A DNA stretch of 64,000 nucleotides from Sulfopaludibacter sp035606355 (GCA_035606355.1 DATNFO010000005.1:1-64000), one strand, 5' to 3'; positions 47,832 to 56,756 are shown, counted from the first letter of the stretch. The notes: generated by a model not told the origin, from the sequence alone. Made by a program: numbers and translations.

Positions 47832-48920
47832 ATGAAATGCATTTCCTACCGGCTTTTTGCCACGCTGGTTGCGGTCACAGTGCTGGCTGTGAGCGTCCCG
47901 GCTCAGGATACCCAGACCGACAAAACCGATAACTCGTCCTCCAAGAAGGACACCAAAAAATCCGCCAAGAAAGAGAAAAAGCTCGCGCCTAAAGACGACC
48001 CCGACGCCATCGGCAACCGGCAGGTCGGCCAGGGTGTGAACTTTTATTCTCTCGAAAAGGAGATCGCCCTCGGTAAGGGATTGGCGCAGGAAGTGGAGCG
48101 CCAGGCGAAGGTGATCGATGACCCGGTGGTCGCCGAGTACGTCAACCGTCTCGGTCAGAATCTCGTACGGAACTCCGACGCCAAGGTGCCGTTCACGATT
48201 AAGGTGCTGGATACCGAGGAAGTCAACGCGTTCGCGCTTCCGGGCGGCTTCTTCTTCGTGAACTCCGGGCTCATTTTGAAAGCCGAAAGCGAAGCGGAAC
48301 TCGCCGGCGTGATGGCGCACGAAATCGCGCACGTCGCGGCGCGCCACGGCACGAAGCAAGCGACGCACGGCGAAATCGCGCAGATCGCCATGATTGCCGC
48401 TTCCATCGCTCTGCCCTACGGCTGGACCGGATACGCTATCCGCCAAGGCGCGAGCGTCGCCATTCCGATGGGCTTCCTGGCCTTCTCGCGCGGCAACGAA
48501 CGCGAAGCCGACCACCTGGGCCTGCAATACATGTATAAAGCGGGGTACGACCCCACGGCGTTCGTCGATTTCTTCGAAAGGATCGAAACGCTGGAAAAGA
48601 AGAAGCCCGGTAGCGTTGCGAAAGTCTTCTCCACCCACCCGATGACCGACGACCGCATCAAGGCGGCGCAGCAGGAAATTCAGTTGGATCTGAAGCCCCG
48701 TCCCGAATACGTCGTAAATACGAGCGAATTCAACGATGTCCGCAACCGTCTGGCGATGCTGCACGGCAAGCGGAAGGTGGAAAGCGGCGATCCGAACCGT
48801 CCCACTCTGCGGCGCGCTCCCGGTAGCGGCACTGGTCCGGTGGATTCGAACGACGGCAACACCAAAACCGACAGCGACGATCGTCCAACACTGAAACGGC
48901 GCGATGGCGGCGGCAACTAA
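47832..48920 (+). CDS. M48-family zinc metalloprotease, secreted
   Basis: A 362-residue protease. A signal peptide (ends SVPAQ at about 25) is followed by a Lys/Asp/Ser-rich linker. The catalytic domain starts near 70. The zinc motif HEIAH is at 163-167, the third ligand is Glu225 in NEREADHLGLQYM. A segment FALPGGFFFVNSGLI (about 134-148) is the conserved edge before the active site. The C-terminal 60 residues are Pro/Arg/Asp-rich and may be disordered. M48 proteases of this class work in the envelope on misfolded proteins, like BepA, though the TPR domain of BepA is absent. Confidence 0.9.
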   Translation: MKCISYRLFATLVAVTVLAVSVPAQDTQTDKTDNSSSKKDTKKSAKKEKKLAPKDDPDAIGNRQVGQGVNFYSLEKEIALGKGLAQEVERQAKVIDDPVVAEYVNRLGQNLVRNSDAKVPFTIKVLDTEEVNAFALPGGFFFVNSGLILKAESEAELAGVMAHEIAHVAARHGTKQATHGEIAQIAMIAASIALPYGWTGYAIRQGASVAIPMGFLAFSRGNEREADHLGLQYMYKAGYDPTAFVDFFERIETLEKKKPGSVAKVFSTHPMTDDRIKAAQQEIQLDLKPRPEYVVNTSEFNDVRNRLAMLHGKRKVESGDPNRPTLRRAPGSGTGPVDSNDGNTKTDSDDRPTLKRRDGGGN

Positions 48921-48944
48921 ACCTGTCTAGATACCTGTCTAGAT
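48921..48944. repeat. Tandem duplicate of a 12-bp unit
   Basis: ACCTGTCTAGAT occurs at 48921-48932 and again directly at 48933-48944, just after the protease stop codon. Confidence 0.7.
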
Positions 48945-48957
48945 AGCTTTCTAAGTC

Positions 48958-48988
48958 ACGGCCGGATGGACCTCCATCCGGCCGTTTT
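48958..48988 (+). terminator. Terminator after the M48 gene
   Basis: ACGGCCGGATGG (48958-48969) and CCATCCGGCCGT (48974-48985) form a perfect 12-bp stem with a 4-nt loop, followed by TTT. Confidence 0.85.
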
Positions 48989-49028
48989 GCGTTCGCATCG
49001 CTCACCACGCGCCCATCATCGAATCAAC

Positions 49029-49982
49029 GTGGTTTCACTTCCGTTTCGACTCAGCGTCCTCGATCAAGCGCCTATTCCGGAAGGCCAAACGGCGGGCGAT
49101 GCCCTGCGGAATACGCTTGAGTTGGCTCGTCTGGCCGATACCGCCGGGTATCACCGCTACTGGTTGGCGGAGCATCACGGAAGCCCTTCGCTTGCGTGCT
49201 GTAGTCCGGAAGTCATGATCGGCCCCGTCTGCTGCGTCACCAGCCGAATTCGCGTCGGCACGGGCGGAGTGATGCTGCCGCACTACAGTCCGCTCAAAGT
49301 CGCCGAAACCTTCAGCATGTTGAGCGGGCTTTATCCCGGCCGGATCGATCTGGGACTCGGGCGCGCCGCGGGTACCAGTGCGCGAATCGCACACGCGCTG
49401 CAGCGCGACCGCCGCCAGCCCCCTCCCGACGATTTTCCGGAGCAACTCACGGAATTGCTCGGATACTTCGCCAGCGATCGATTTGCGAGTCCGGAAGTGT
49501 CGCTGCTCGGGTCATCGTCGGACAGCGCGCAGTGGGCCGGAGAACTCGGCCTGCCGTACGTGTTCGCGGATTTCATTAATCCGTTCCATGCGGAGAACGC
49601 GCAACTGTATCGCGAGTGTTTCGTGCCTTCGCCGCGCATGGCGAAGCCGCGAGTGAGTGTGGCGGTGTGGGCCGTCTGCGCCGAGTCGCATGATGAAGCC
49701 GTGATGCTCTCGATGAGCGTGCGGATGATGATGACGCTGCTGTATCGCGGGAGGCCGATCGCGGTGCCCACGCCCGAGCGCGCTCTGGAATTTCTGCGCG
49801 AGGAGGGAGTGCCGCCCGAGTTGTTGCCCGCAGGCAGGCGGATTCTCGCGGGTACTCCGGCTGAGGTCCGCGATCAGCTTGTGGCCATCGCAGAAGATTA
49901 CACGGCGGAAGAGCTGTTTGTGGTGAACATCCTGCACGATCACCGGGCCCGCCTGCGAAGCTATGAATTGCTTGCGGGGTAA
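49029..49982 (+). CDS. LLM-class flavin-dependent oxidoreductase (luciferase-like, MsnO8 type)
   Basis: A 317-residue protein from GTG 49029. Luciferase-like enzymes are (beta/alpha)8 barrels using FMN or F420. The N-terminus LPFRLSVLDQAPIPEGQTAG is typical of the MsnO8 subgroup. Then come YWLAEHHGSPSLACCSPEVM, VGTGGVMLPHYSPLKVAETF, LSGLYPGRIDLGLGRAAGTS and LPYVFADFINPFHAEN. The lid region ends TPAEVRDQLVAIAEDYTAEE. The substrate is unknown. A strong hairpin lies behind the gene. Confidence 0.85.
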   Translation: MVSLPFRLSVLDQAPIPEGQTAGDALRNTLELARLADTAGYHRYWLAEHHGSPSLACCSPEVMIGPVCCVTSRIRVGTGGVMLPHYSPLKVAETFSMLSGLYPGRIDLGLGRAAGTSARIAHALQRDRRQPPPDDFPEQLTELLGYFASDRFASPEVSLLGSSSDSAQWAGELGLPYVFADFINPFHAENAQLYRECFVPSPRMAKPRVSVAVWAVCAESHDEAVMLSMSVRMMMTLLYRGRPIAVPTPERALEFLREEGVPPELLPAGRRILAGTPAEVRDQLVAIAEDYTAEELFVVNILHDHRARLRSYELLAG

Positions 49983-49985
49983 CGC

Positions 49986-50016
49986 GTGACAGGCGTAGAC
50001 GCCTGTCACTACTTTT
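49986..50016. terminator. Bidirectional terminator between convergent genes
   Basis: GTGACAGGCGT (49986-49996) pairs with ACGCCTGTCAC (49999-50009), 2-nt spacer, followed by TACTTTT. It separates the convergent oxidoreductase and acetate kinase genes and overlaps the latter's stop codon region. Confidence 0.75.
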
Positions 50017-51097
50017 GCAAGCAGTTCCAAGCCCGCCGGGCTACTACGATCTCTTCATTCGTCGCCAGGGCCAGCACCGCTACCCGACTGCCGTCAGCCG
50101 AGACGAGCCGGTCGCCCTTGCCGCCTTCGTTGCTTGCGCGATCGAGCGAGACTCCCAGGAACTCGAGTCCTCTACAGCACTCCGCTCGCAGACGCGCGGA
50201 GTTTTCGCCGATTCCGCCGGTAAACGCGACTGCGTCCAGTCCGCCCATCGCCGCGGCGTACGCTCCGATGGTCTTCTTCACCTGATACGCGAAGACCGCC
50301 AGCGCCAGTCCGGCGTTGCGGCTGCCGTTTGCCGCGGCTGCTTCGATGTCGCGCAGGTCGCCGCCGGGTACGTCCGAAAGTCCGGCGAGTCCGCCGCCTT
50401 TGGCCAGTTGGGCGCGCACTTCCTCGGGCGGCCAGCCATGACGCTCCATCATGTAAATCACCGCGAAGACGTCAAGGTCGCCATGGCGCGTGGCGTTTTC
50501 GAGGCCGGATTGCGGCGAGAAGCCCATGGTCACATCGACGCTCTTGCCGCGATCCACCGCGCACATGGAGGAACTGCCGCCCAAGTGGCAACTCACCAGG
50601 CGCAGATCCGCGCGATTCAGGAAAGCGGCGGCGCGCTCGGAAATGTAGCGGTGGGAAGCCCCATGGAACCCGTACTTCGTCACGCCTTCTTCGAACCACT
50701 GCCGCGGCACACCGTAAAGCCGCGCGTGATCGGGCATGGTCGCGTGGAATTCCGTTTCAAATGCGGCGACGATCGGCACGCCCGGCATCGCGGCGCGGAA
50801 CGCATCGATGGCCGTAAGGTAGATCGCATTGTGCGCGGGCGCGGCCGGCAGGAACTGGCGCAATGCCGCGACTACGCCATCGTCGACAACGTACGTGCCA
50901 CGGTACGCAGGCCCGGCGTGCACGGCTTTGAGCGCGATGGCGTCGATCTTCGCGCCGCCGGTATCGATGGCGGCGATCGCCTCGCGATAATCGCAGACGC
51001 GCTCGACGCGGCCCTTGGCGCGCACCGCTTCCGCGGGCATTTCGATGAGCTGGAACTTGAGCGAGGTAGAGCCGAGATTCGGAATCAGAAGGTTCAT
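50009..51097 (-). CDS. ackA: Acetate/propionate kinase family protein
   Basis: Interconverts acetyl phosphate plus ADP with acetate plus ATP, in the cytoplasm. Family motifs are present: N-terminal NLGSTSLKFQ, YGFHGASHRYI, LVSCHLGGSSSM, ENATRHGDLD with the catalytic Arg, AFTGGIGENS and ATNEEIVVAR near the end. The protein has 362 residues, about 40 fewer than E. coli AckA, mainly through short loops. The ATPase core is intact. No phosphotransacetylase gene is adjacent. The start codon overlaps the stop of the upstream gene at 51097, so both form an operon. Confidence 0.85.
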   Translation of the reverse strand: MNLLIPNLGSTSLKFQLIEMPAEAVRAKGRVERVCDYREAIAAIDTGGAKIDAIALKAVHAGPAYRGTYVVDDGVVAALRQFLPAAPAHNAIYLTAIDAFRAAMPGVPIVAAFETEFHATMPDHARLYGVPRQWFEEGVTKYGFHGASHRYISERAAAFLNRADLRLVSCHLGGSSSMCAVDRGKSVDVTMGFSPQSGLENATRHGDLDVFAVIYMMERHGWPPEEVRAQLAKGGGLAGLSDVPGGDLRDIEAAAANGSRNAGLALAVFAYQVKKTIGAYAAAMGGLDAVAFTGGIGENSARLRAECCRGLEFLGVSLDRASNEGGKGDRLVSADGSRVAVLALATNEEIVVARRAWNCLQK

Positions 51098-52020
51098 TAT
51101 TGGACCAGGCCGAGTTTCCTTAGCGTGGCTTCCGGTTCCGGCGCGTTGAATTGCGTCATCGGCTGCTTTTCGCGCCCGTTCTCAAGAACCACGCCGAAGG
51201 GATAGGCGGTGTAGCCGAACGTCTGCTTGAGAGTGTCGAAGTCCGTGGAGACAACCGCCTTCAGACCGGTCTCCTTGAGGAAGCCATCGGCATATTGTTT
51301 CTGCTCCACGGGGATTGCGACCACGCGCGTGCTGCCCCAGTTGAGTGCGCTCATGCGCTTGGAAACTTCGAAGCAGTGCATGCAGAGCGGGTCGAAGAAG
51401 AAGAGGAAAACTTTGCCGTGCTGGATGGAATACGGCTGGCCATTGACCGCGATGGTCTCCGGCGCTTTCGTGCCCGTCTGGCGGACTTCGGCGACACCGT
51501 AGGAAACGAGCGCAAAGACTGCTACCGCGCCGAGGATCACCGCCGCGCTGCGGAACCCGGCGCTCGGCTTCGACCAAACGCCCGCGCAGGCGGCCATCGC
51601 CAGCATCAACCCGTCGCCGATGAAAAATTCGGGGCCGACCATGCGCTTCACCCAGGGGAAGCAACTGCATTCCGCGCCGCGCAGAGTGGTGTAGTTGACG
51701 GCGAAATAGCCGATGAAAGCGATGAGCAGAAGGCCGATGAGGATCGCGCCCCAGCGACGGAAGCGCGGCACCAGAATGAAGACGGCGCCGAGCGTTTCGG
51801 CGATACCGAAGATGAGCGCGGCGGCGAGGCTCAACTGCTCGGGCACCTTGAGCTGGCTGATGCGCTGCGCCCAGCCCTGTGCGTCGGTGATCTTCCAGAG
51901 TCCCGACGCCAGAAAGAGAAGCGCAAGCAGCGCGGCGCATACCCAACTGGCGGCGCTTTTCCAGCCGGGCAAATCCAGAGGCAGCAGCCCTTGGCGGGGC
52001 TGTGCCATACTGTCGTTCAT
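51097..52020 (-). CDS. MauE/DoxX-type membrane protein fused to a thioredoxin-like domain
   Basis: A 307-residue protein. The N-terminal half has four predicted membrane helices (WVCAALLALLFLASGLW, LSLAAALIFGIAETLGAVFI, GAILIGLLLIAFIGYFAV, and a segment near 140-170), as in MauE/DoxX proteins. The C-terminal half is a thioredoxin-like domain with the redox pair CMHC in FFFDPLCMHCFEVSKR. Together they could shuttle electrons to periplasmic disulphides. The operon with the acetate kinase suggests no obvious functional link. Confidence 0.78.
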   Translation of the reverse strand: MNDSMAQPRQGLLPLDLPGWKSAASWVCAALLALLFLASGLWKITDAQGWAQRISQLKVPEQLSLAAALIFGIAETLGAVFILVPRFRRWGAILIGLLLIAFIGYFAVNYTTLRGAECSCFPWVKRMVGPEFFIGDGLMLAMAACAGVWSKPSAGFRSAAVILGAVAVFALVSYGVAEVRQTGTKAPETIAVNGQPYSIQHGKVFLFFFDPLCMHCFEVSKRMSALNWGSTRVVAIPVEQKQYADGFLKETGLKAVVSTDFDTLKQTFGYTAYPFGVVLENGREKQPMTQFNAPEPEATLRKLGLVQ

Positions 52021-52068
52021 GGCTCTATTGTAACGTTGTCACGCAGTTACGACGGAGCCTCTACCCTC

Positions 52069-52581
52069 ATGCCACTGGCGATTCTGCTGTTGCTGGCGTT
52101 TTCCAATCGGGTCGATGTTGTCGATCAGGTGTACCGCATTCCGGCGGGCGACTGGCGGTACGTCGAGTTGCCGGAACTGGCTCACAAGGGCGCGTTCGTG
52201 TGGGCGCGCTATGACGTGCAGGGCGACCCCGCCCACAGTGCGGTGCGCATCGCCGTGATGCGCCGGGACGATGTGGAAAAGCTGCGCGCCGGGTTGCCAC
52301 ACGGAACGATGGGAGTCACCGCAGAGGGCCCTCTCGGGACCATGTACACATACGTGCCGCAACCGGGCGATTATGCGGTGGTGGTCGACAATGAGGCGGC
52401 GCGCGCGGCGAGCGTCCATCTGCGGATCTGGCTGGATTTTCGGGAGAGGCCGGGGATGTCGCCGACGCAACTGTCGCCCGAGCGCCGGCTGGCGGTGGTC
52501 ACGATCAGCCTCCTGGCGTTCTGCGGGATCGCGGGCTTCGCGGGGTGGAAATTGTATAAGGGGACGATAGGGGGCAGGTAG
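52069..52581 (+). CDS. Secreted/membrane protein with C-terminal TM, unknown
   Basis: A 170-residue protein from ATG 52069 with GGAG upstream (52054-52057). The N-terminus MPLAILLLLAFSNRVDVVDQ may be a signal peptide. A beta-rich central domain (VYRIPAGDWRYVELPELAHK, GTMYTYVPQPGDYAVVVDNE) resembles a small jelly-roll domain. One hydrophobic helix at 142-162 (AVVTISLLAFCGIAGFAGWK) anchors it near the end. It is divergent from the DoxX gene with a 48-bp gap. Family not recognised. Confidence 0.62.
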   Translation: MPLAILLLLAFSNRVDVVDQVYRIPAGDWRYVELPELAHKGAFVWARYDVQGDPAHSAVRIAVMRRDDVEKLRAGLPHGTMGVTAEGPLGTMYTYVPQPGDYAVVVDNEAARAASVHLRIWLDFRERPGMSPTQLSPERRLAVVTISLLAFCGIAGFAGWKLYKGTIGGR

Positions 52582-52589
52582 GTACCGGT

Positions 52590-52675
52590 CTCCCGACCGG
52601 TACCAGGCGCGCGGGGCGCGCCCGGGCGAGCTGCGCTCGCCTGCAACCGGTCAGGAGACCGGTCGCTACTGGCAT
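52590..52675. repeat. Intergenic palindromic repeat (GACCGGTC type), copy 1
   Basis: Contains GTACCGGTCTCCCGACCGGTAC near 52582-52603 in overlapping palindromes, GC-rich stems, and then CTGCAACCGGTCAGGAGACC (52641-52660) continuing GGTCGCTACTGGCAT. A near-identical 34-bp segment lies at 56722-56755. The region to the PadR gene has no gene. Confidence 0.7.
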
Positions 52676-52689
52676 ACCTTGACCTTCGA

Positions 52690-52706
52690 CGTATCGTCGA
52701 TGTATC
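52690..52706. promoter_or_regulatory. Possible PadR operator
   Basis: ATCGTCGAT (52693-52701) is a 9-bp palindrome with an AT-rich surround (GTATCG and TGTATCC), 33 bp before the PadR ATG. PadR regulators usually bind and repress their own promoter. The identity of the site is a guess from position and symmetry. Confidence 0.3.
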
Positions 52707-52733
52707 CTCAGCGGTAGAAGGTTGAGGTATCGC

Positions 52734-53072
52734 ATGCCCCCTCCGCGCTTTCCTATCCCGCAAGGCACCCTTGACATGCTGATTCTCCAGATCCTCTCGC
52801 TCGAGCCCGCCCACGGCTACGGCATCGCGCAACGGCTGGAGCAGATCTCCCGGTCCGTCGTTCAGGTCAACCAGGGCTCGCTCTATCCCGCGCTGCATCG
52901 CCTGCAACAGAAGGGCTGGCTGCGTGGCGAGTGGAAGCAGTCGGAGACCGGTCGCGAGGCCAAGTTCTACTCCCTCACCGCCGCGGGCCGCCGCCAGCTC
53001 GCTATCGAAAAAGATAGCTGGGCGCGCCTCTCCGGAGCCGTCAATCTGATCTTCGAGGAGGGCGGCCAATGA
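52734..53072 (+). CDS. PadR-family transcription regulator
   Basis: A 112-residue winged-helix repressor. ATG 52734 has GAGG 6 bp upstream. The typical features are PQGTLDMLILQILSLEPAHG, YGIAQRLEQISRSVVQVNQG, SLYPALHRLQQKGWLRGEWK and KFYSLTAAGRRQLAIEKDSW. The C-terminal helix for dimerisation is present. Its stop overlaps the start of the permease gene (ATGA), as is usual in Acidobacteria, where PadR proteins precede ADOP permeases. The signal sensed is unknown. Confidence 0.92.
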   Translation: MPPPRFPIPQGTLDMLILQILSLEPAHGYGIAQRLEQISRSVVQVNQGSLYPALHRLQQKGWLRGEWKQSETGREAKFYSLTAAGRRQLAIEKDSWARLSGAVNLIFEEGGQ

Positions 53073-55777
53073 TCCAGCTCTTTAACTGGCTCCGCCGCGC
53101 CTCGCTCGAGCGCGGCCTCGATCGCGAGCTCGAATACCACTACGATCGCCGTGTCGCGGACCTCACCGCCGCCGGCATGTCCGAGCCCGAGGCCCGCCGG
53201 CGCGCCGCAAACGAGCTCGGCCTCGCTCAAGTGGTCGAGGAGGTCCGCGACGTCTGGCTCACTCGCTGGCTGCGCGATCTCCTCTACGACCTGCGCTTCT
53301 CCGCCCGCTCGTTCTTGCGCACCCCCGGCTTCACCGCCGCCACGCTCTTGTCACTCGCGCTCGGCATTGGCGCCACGACCGCCGTCTACTCGCTGGTCGA
53401 CCAGGTAATTCTGCATGCCCTTCCCGTGCGCGACCCCGGGCAACTGGTTCTCGTCGATTGGAACGGCGACGACCTCATCACCGGCGGCCTCGGCTCCTCG
53501 AACCTGATGCCTCGCCCCATCTGCCGCGACCTTCAGCAGCAGACCCGCTTTCTCGACGGAGTCCTCTGCCGCGCAGGGATCGAGGTCAACCTCACAGCCG
53601 GTGGCGATCCCAGGCCCGTCGCCGCCGAGATCGTCTCCGGCAGCTACTTCTCCGTGCTCGGCGTCGGACCCGCGCTCGGCCGCGTCATCGAACCGGAAGA
53701 CGACGCCGTTCCCGGGGCGGGCGCCGTCGTGGTGCTCTCGTATGACTTCTGGCAGGCGCACTTCGGCGGCGCTGCCGATATCGCCGGACGCAAGGTTCTG
53801 ATTGGCAATCACCCGATGACAGTGGTCGGCGTAGCTGCCGCCGATTTCCGCGGCGTCGACGTCGGCGCCGTGCCCGCCTTGTGGATGCCTACCTCGATGT
53901 ACGCGGACGCAAACCTCGGCACGAATGACGATCTGTTCAACGGCCCCGTACGCTGGCTGCAGATCCTCGCCCGTCTCCGCCCGGGTCTCTCCGCCGCGCA
54001 GGCGCAGGCCGGGCTCCTTCCCTGGTTCCGGCCCTGGCTCGAGGACAGCACCCACCGCGCCGGTTTTCCGGCAATCACCGCGGAGAGACGCCGGCTCTAT
54101 CTCACGTCGAGCCTCATCCTCACGCCCGCTCCCCAAGGCCATTCGCCGCTCCGGAGCAGCCTCTCCGAGCCGCTCTGGGTTTTGTTTGCAGCCACCGGCG
54201 TCTTGCTCGGCCTTGCCTGCCTGAACGTCGCCGGCCTCTTCCTGGCCCGCGGCTCCGCCCGCGCGCGCGAGTTAAGCACCCGCGTTGCCCTCGGCGCCTC
54301 CCGCTCCCGCATTGGCCGCCAGCTTCTGACAGATAGCCTCCTCCTCGGCGCAGCCGGCGGCGTGCTTGGCGTCGCGCTCGCGCCGGCCGCCGTGCGCGCG
54401 CTCATCGCCTTCCTGCCCCACGATCTTGCGGCGAACGCGCTCCGCCCCAGCCTCAGCCTCCGCCTGCTGGCCTTCGCGTTCCTCACAAGCCTGACCGCCG
54501 GTCTCGCCAGCGGCCTCGTGCCCGCGCTCCAGGCGGGCCGGGACAACATCGTCAATGCGCTCCGCGAGCGCGGCGGCGCCGGTTCCGGCGGCGTCCGCCT
54601 CCGCAAAGCGATCGTCACGCTACAGGTGGCCTTCTCCCTCATTCTTCTGATCGGCGCCGCCCTCTTCCTGCGCACGCTCACCGGGCTGCTCGCCAAAGGG
54701 CCGGGTTTCGATACCGAGGGCCTTCTCTCCTTCGCCGTGGCTCCGGCGCAGAACGGTTATGCCCGAGTCGACGCGTCGCGGCTCATCCGCCGGATGAACG
54801 AGCAGGTACGCGCCTTGGGGGCGGTCCGTTCGTCGGCCGCTGCCCGGTTCGCGTTTCTCAACGGGGGCGCCTGGAGCAACGTTGTGACCATGCAGACGGA
54901 TCGCCGCACCGTGAGCGATCGGAGCGTCAACTTCAATGCCGTGACTCCCGGATTCTTCGCTACGCTCGGCGTTCGCCTCCTCGCCGGCCGCGATTTCGAC
55001 CGGAGCGACTCGCGTCCGTCCGGAGAGGCCGACGGCCCGCGCTGCGCCATCGTGAACGAGGCGTTCGTCAAGCGGTATCTGGCGGGGCGCAATCCCCTGG
55101 GTGTCCTGATCGCACGGGGCGGTCTGCCGGGGGTGAAGCCGAACAGCCCGATTGTCGGCGTGGTCGCGGACATGAGCTATCGCGGCGTGCGCGATCACTC
55201 CGAGCAGGTCTTCTTTCCGCTTTTCGAAAGCGACGATACGGGCGCTACCTTCTATCTGAAGGTGCGCGGCGCTCCGGAGCAGGCGATCCCTTCGATCCGC
55301 CGGCTGGTGCGGCAGGACGACCCGCGGCTGCCGGTTCTCTGGTTCCGCACCCTCGACGACCAGGTCAACCGTTCCCTGAATACGGAGCGCATGCTCGCTG
55401 TGCTCTCCGCCAGCTTCGGCGCCCTCGCGCTGCTACTTTCGCTGGTGGGACTCTATGGCGTAATGTCGTTCGTCGTGACGCGCCGCACCCGCGAGATTGG
55501 TATCCGCCTTGCGCTGGGCGCCAGCCGCTCCTCCGCGCTTCGCCTCGTGCTGGGCGATGCCGCCGCCATGGTCGGCGCCGGTGTGGCGATCGCCCTCCCG
55601 TGTGCCGCTGCGCTCGGCAAACTCGTCCAGTCTCAACTGTTCGGCGTGAAGGCCACCGATCCCATCACCGTGGGCGGCGCCGCGCTGATCCTCATCGCCG
55701 GAGCCCTTGCCTCCGCCTTCATCCCTGCCTGGCGGGCCTCCAACGTGAGCCCGACGGACGCCCTCCGCCTGGAATAG
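53069..55777 (+). CDS. ADOP-family ABC-type permease (Acidobacterial duplicated orphan permease)
   Basis: A 902-residue integral membrane protein. It begins with a short permease-prefix helical domain (LRRASLERGLDRELEYHYDR, SEPEARRRAANELGLAQVVE). A MacB-type periplasmic domain follows, with a first TM near 85-110 (GFTAATLLSLALGIGATTAV). FtsX-type TM blocks lie around 375-500 (LWVLFAATGVLLGLACLNVA, ARELSTRVALGASRSRIGRQ). A second periplasmic/FtsX module ends with RTREIGIRLALGASRSSALR, and the end NVSPTDALRLE matches the family. No ATPase gene is adjacent, hence 'orphan'. Likely export or envelope function. Confidence 0.9.
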   Translation: MIQLFNWLRRASLERGLDRELEYHYDRRVADLTAAGMSEPEARRRAANELGLAQVVEEVRDVWLTRWLRDLLYDLRFSARSFLRTPGFTAATLLSLALGIGATTAVYSLVDQVILHALPVRDPGQLVLVDWNGDDLITGGLGSSNLMPRPICRDLQQQTRFLDGVLCRAGIEVNLTAGGDPRPVAAEIVSGSYFSVLGVGPALGRVIEPEDDAVPGAGAVVVLSYDFWQAHFGGAADIAGRKVLIGNHPMTVVGVAAADFRGVDVGAVPALWMPTSMYADANLGTNDDLFNGPVRWLQILARLRPGLSAAQAQAGLLPWFRPWLEDSTHRAGFPAITAERRRLYLTSSLILTPAPQGHSPLRSSLSEPLWVLFAATGVLLGLACLNVAGLFLARGSARARELSTRVALGASRSRIGRQLLTDSLLLGAAGGVLGVALAPAAVRALIAFLPHDLAANALRPSLSLRLLAFAFLTSLTAGLASGLVPALQAGRDNIVNALRERGGAGSGGVRLRKAIVTLQVAFSLILLIGAALFLRTLTGLLAKGPGFDTEGLLSFAVAPAQNGYARVDASRLIRRMNEQVRALGAVRSSAAARFAFLNGGAWSNVVTMQTDRRTVSDRSVNFNAVTPGFFATLGVRLLAGRDFDRSDSRPSGEADGPRCAIVNEAFVKRYLAGRNPLGVLIARGGLPGVKPNSPIVGVVADMSYRGVRDHSEQVFFPLFESDDTGATFYLKVRGAPEQAIPSIRRLVRQDDPRLPVLWFRTLDDQVNRSLNTERMLAVLSASFGALALLLSLVGLYGVMSFVVTRRTREIGIRLALGASRSSALRLVLGDAAAMVGAGVAIALPCAAALGKLVQSQLFGVKATDPITVGGAALILIAGALASAFIPAWRASNVSPTDALRLE

Positions 55778-55848
55778 TTTAGGAATCCGCCGTGCTCGTG
55801 GCGGCGGTAACTCCGGGAGTGTAGACTGTCAGAAATGCGGAGGTGGTT

Positions 55849-56700
55849 ATGCGAATGAAATGGATTCTAAGCGCCGGCTTGCTCTGTCTCAGTGTGTCCG
55901 CCGCGCGACTGCCCGAATCGGCAAGGGCGGCTAATGACGCTCATCAAGCGATCCTGGCCGAAGGATGGCATACCACTCCGGCGGAAGCCAGGCAGATCGA
56001 AGCGCAACTGGCGAGCCATCCACAAGACGTGGCCGCGCGGAGCCGCCTCATCAGTTACTACTATCAGCAAATGATTGCCGGGCCGAGAGCCCGCCATATT
56101 CTTTGGTTGATTGAGAATCATCCGGAAGCCGAGATCTTTCGCGTGGCTCCCGAGATTGCATCGCTCGAGGTTACATGGCACGGACTGAGTAGCGCTGCCG
56201 ATCAGGATAAGGCACGCGCTTTGTGGCTGCAGGCAGCCGATCGATTTGCCGGCGATGCGGCAGTGCTGGCGGACGCGGCACAGGCGCTGCCCATCGAGGA
56301 GTCGCTTCGAATCCTGCGGCGGCTGCGCACGATGGAACCTTCGAATCTCGTTTGGACCGTGAACCTGGCGAGCGTGTACGATCGCGCCGTTCGCGACGTT
56401 TTGTCCGCGGGAGGTCCGGCGCAGCCGCGGGTGGTGGCCGCTTCGCTTCGATACGGAAACGTGTGGCTTATGCAGCTACACGCCGCGGGACCGGAACTCG
56501 CGGAGAAATTGAAGAGTGAGCTGGAGACATCGTCCGACGCCGCCCTTGTGGGGGTCACCGGAGAACTTCTAGTCGAGCAACTCGGTGCGCTGAGCAAGCA
56601 AGACCAGACTCCGCAGGTGGTAAAGTGCGCTGCTTTCGGCGAGGAATTACTGAAGCGGGCACGACTCCTGGATCCCAAAAACCCGGAGTGGAGGCATTAG
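55849..56700 (+). CDS. Secreted TPR-like helical protein
   Basis: A 283-residue protein. ATG 55849 has GGAGG at 55837-55841. A signal peptide is visible (KWILSAGLLCLSVSAARL). The rest is made of helical pairs as in TPR or Sel1-like folds, such as RQIEAQLASHPQDVAARSRL, ARALWLQAADRFAGDAAVLA and LRILRRLRTMEPSNLVWTVN. There is no enzymatic motif. It follows the ADOP gene by 70 bp on the same strand and may be cotranscribed. Likely protein-protein interactions in the envelope. Confidence 0.62.
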   Translation: MRMKWILSAGLLCLSVSAARLPESARAANDAHQAILAEGWHTTPAEARQIEAQLASHPQDVAARSRLISYYYQQMIAGPRARHILWLIENHPEAEIFRVAPEIASLEVTWHGLSSAADQDKARALWLQAADRFAGDAAVLADAAQALPIEESLRILRRLRTMEPSNLVWTVNLASVYDRAVRDVLSAGGPAQPRVVAASLRYGNVWLMQLHAAGPELAEKLKSELETSSDAALVGVTGELLVEQLGALSKQDQTPQVVKCAAFGEELLKRARLLDPKNPEWRH

Positions 56701-56721
56701 CAACAGTCGCGCTTTGCGCGC

Positions 56722-56755
56722 CTGCGACCGGTCAGGAGACCGGTCGGTACTGGCA
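56722..56755. repeat. Intergenic palindromic repeat (GACCGGTC type), copy 2
   Basis: CTGCGACCGGTCAGGAGACC begins at 56722 and continues GGTCGGTACTGGCAT. It differs from the copy at 52641-52675 at two positions. It lies in the short gap between convergent genes at 56700 and 56757. Confidence 0.75.
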
Positions 56756-56756
56756 T

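Noticed and set aside
47649..48764. Minus-strand 371-codon frame over the M48 protease
   Set aside because: The opposite strand has a full M48 protease with HEIAH; this frame shows no domain.
50015..52581. Long plus-strand frames opposite acetate kinase and the DoxX gene
   Set aside because: They are antisense shadows; only the end (52069-52581) is a separate real gene.
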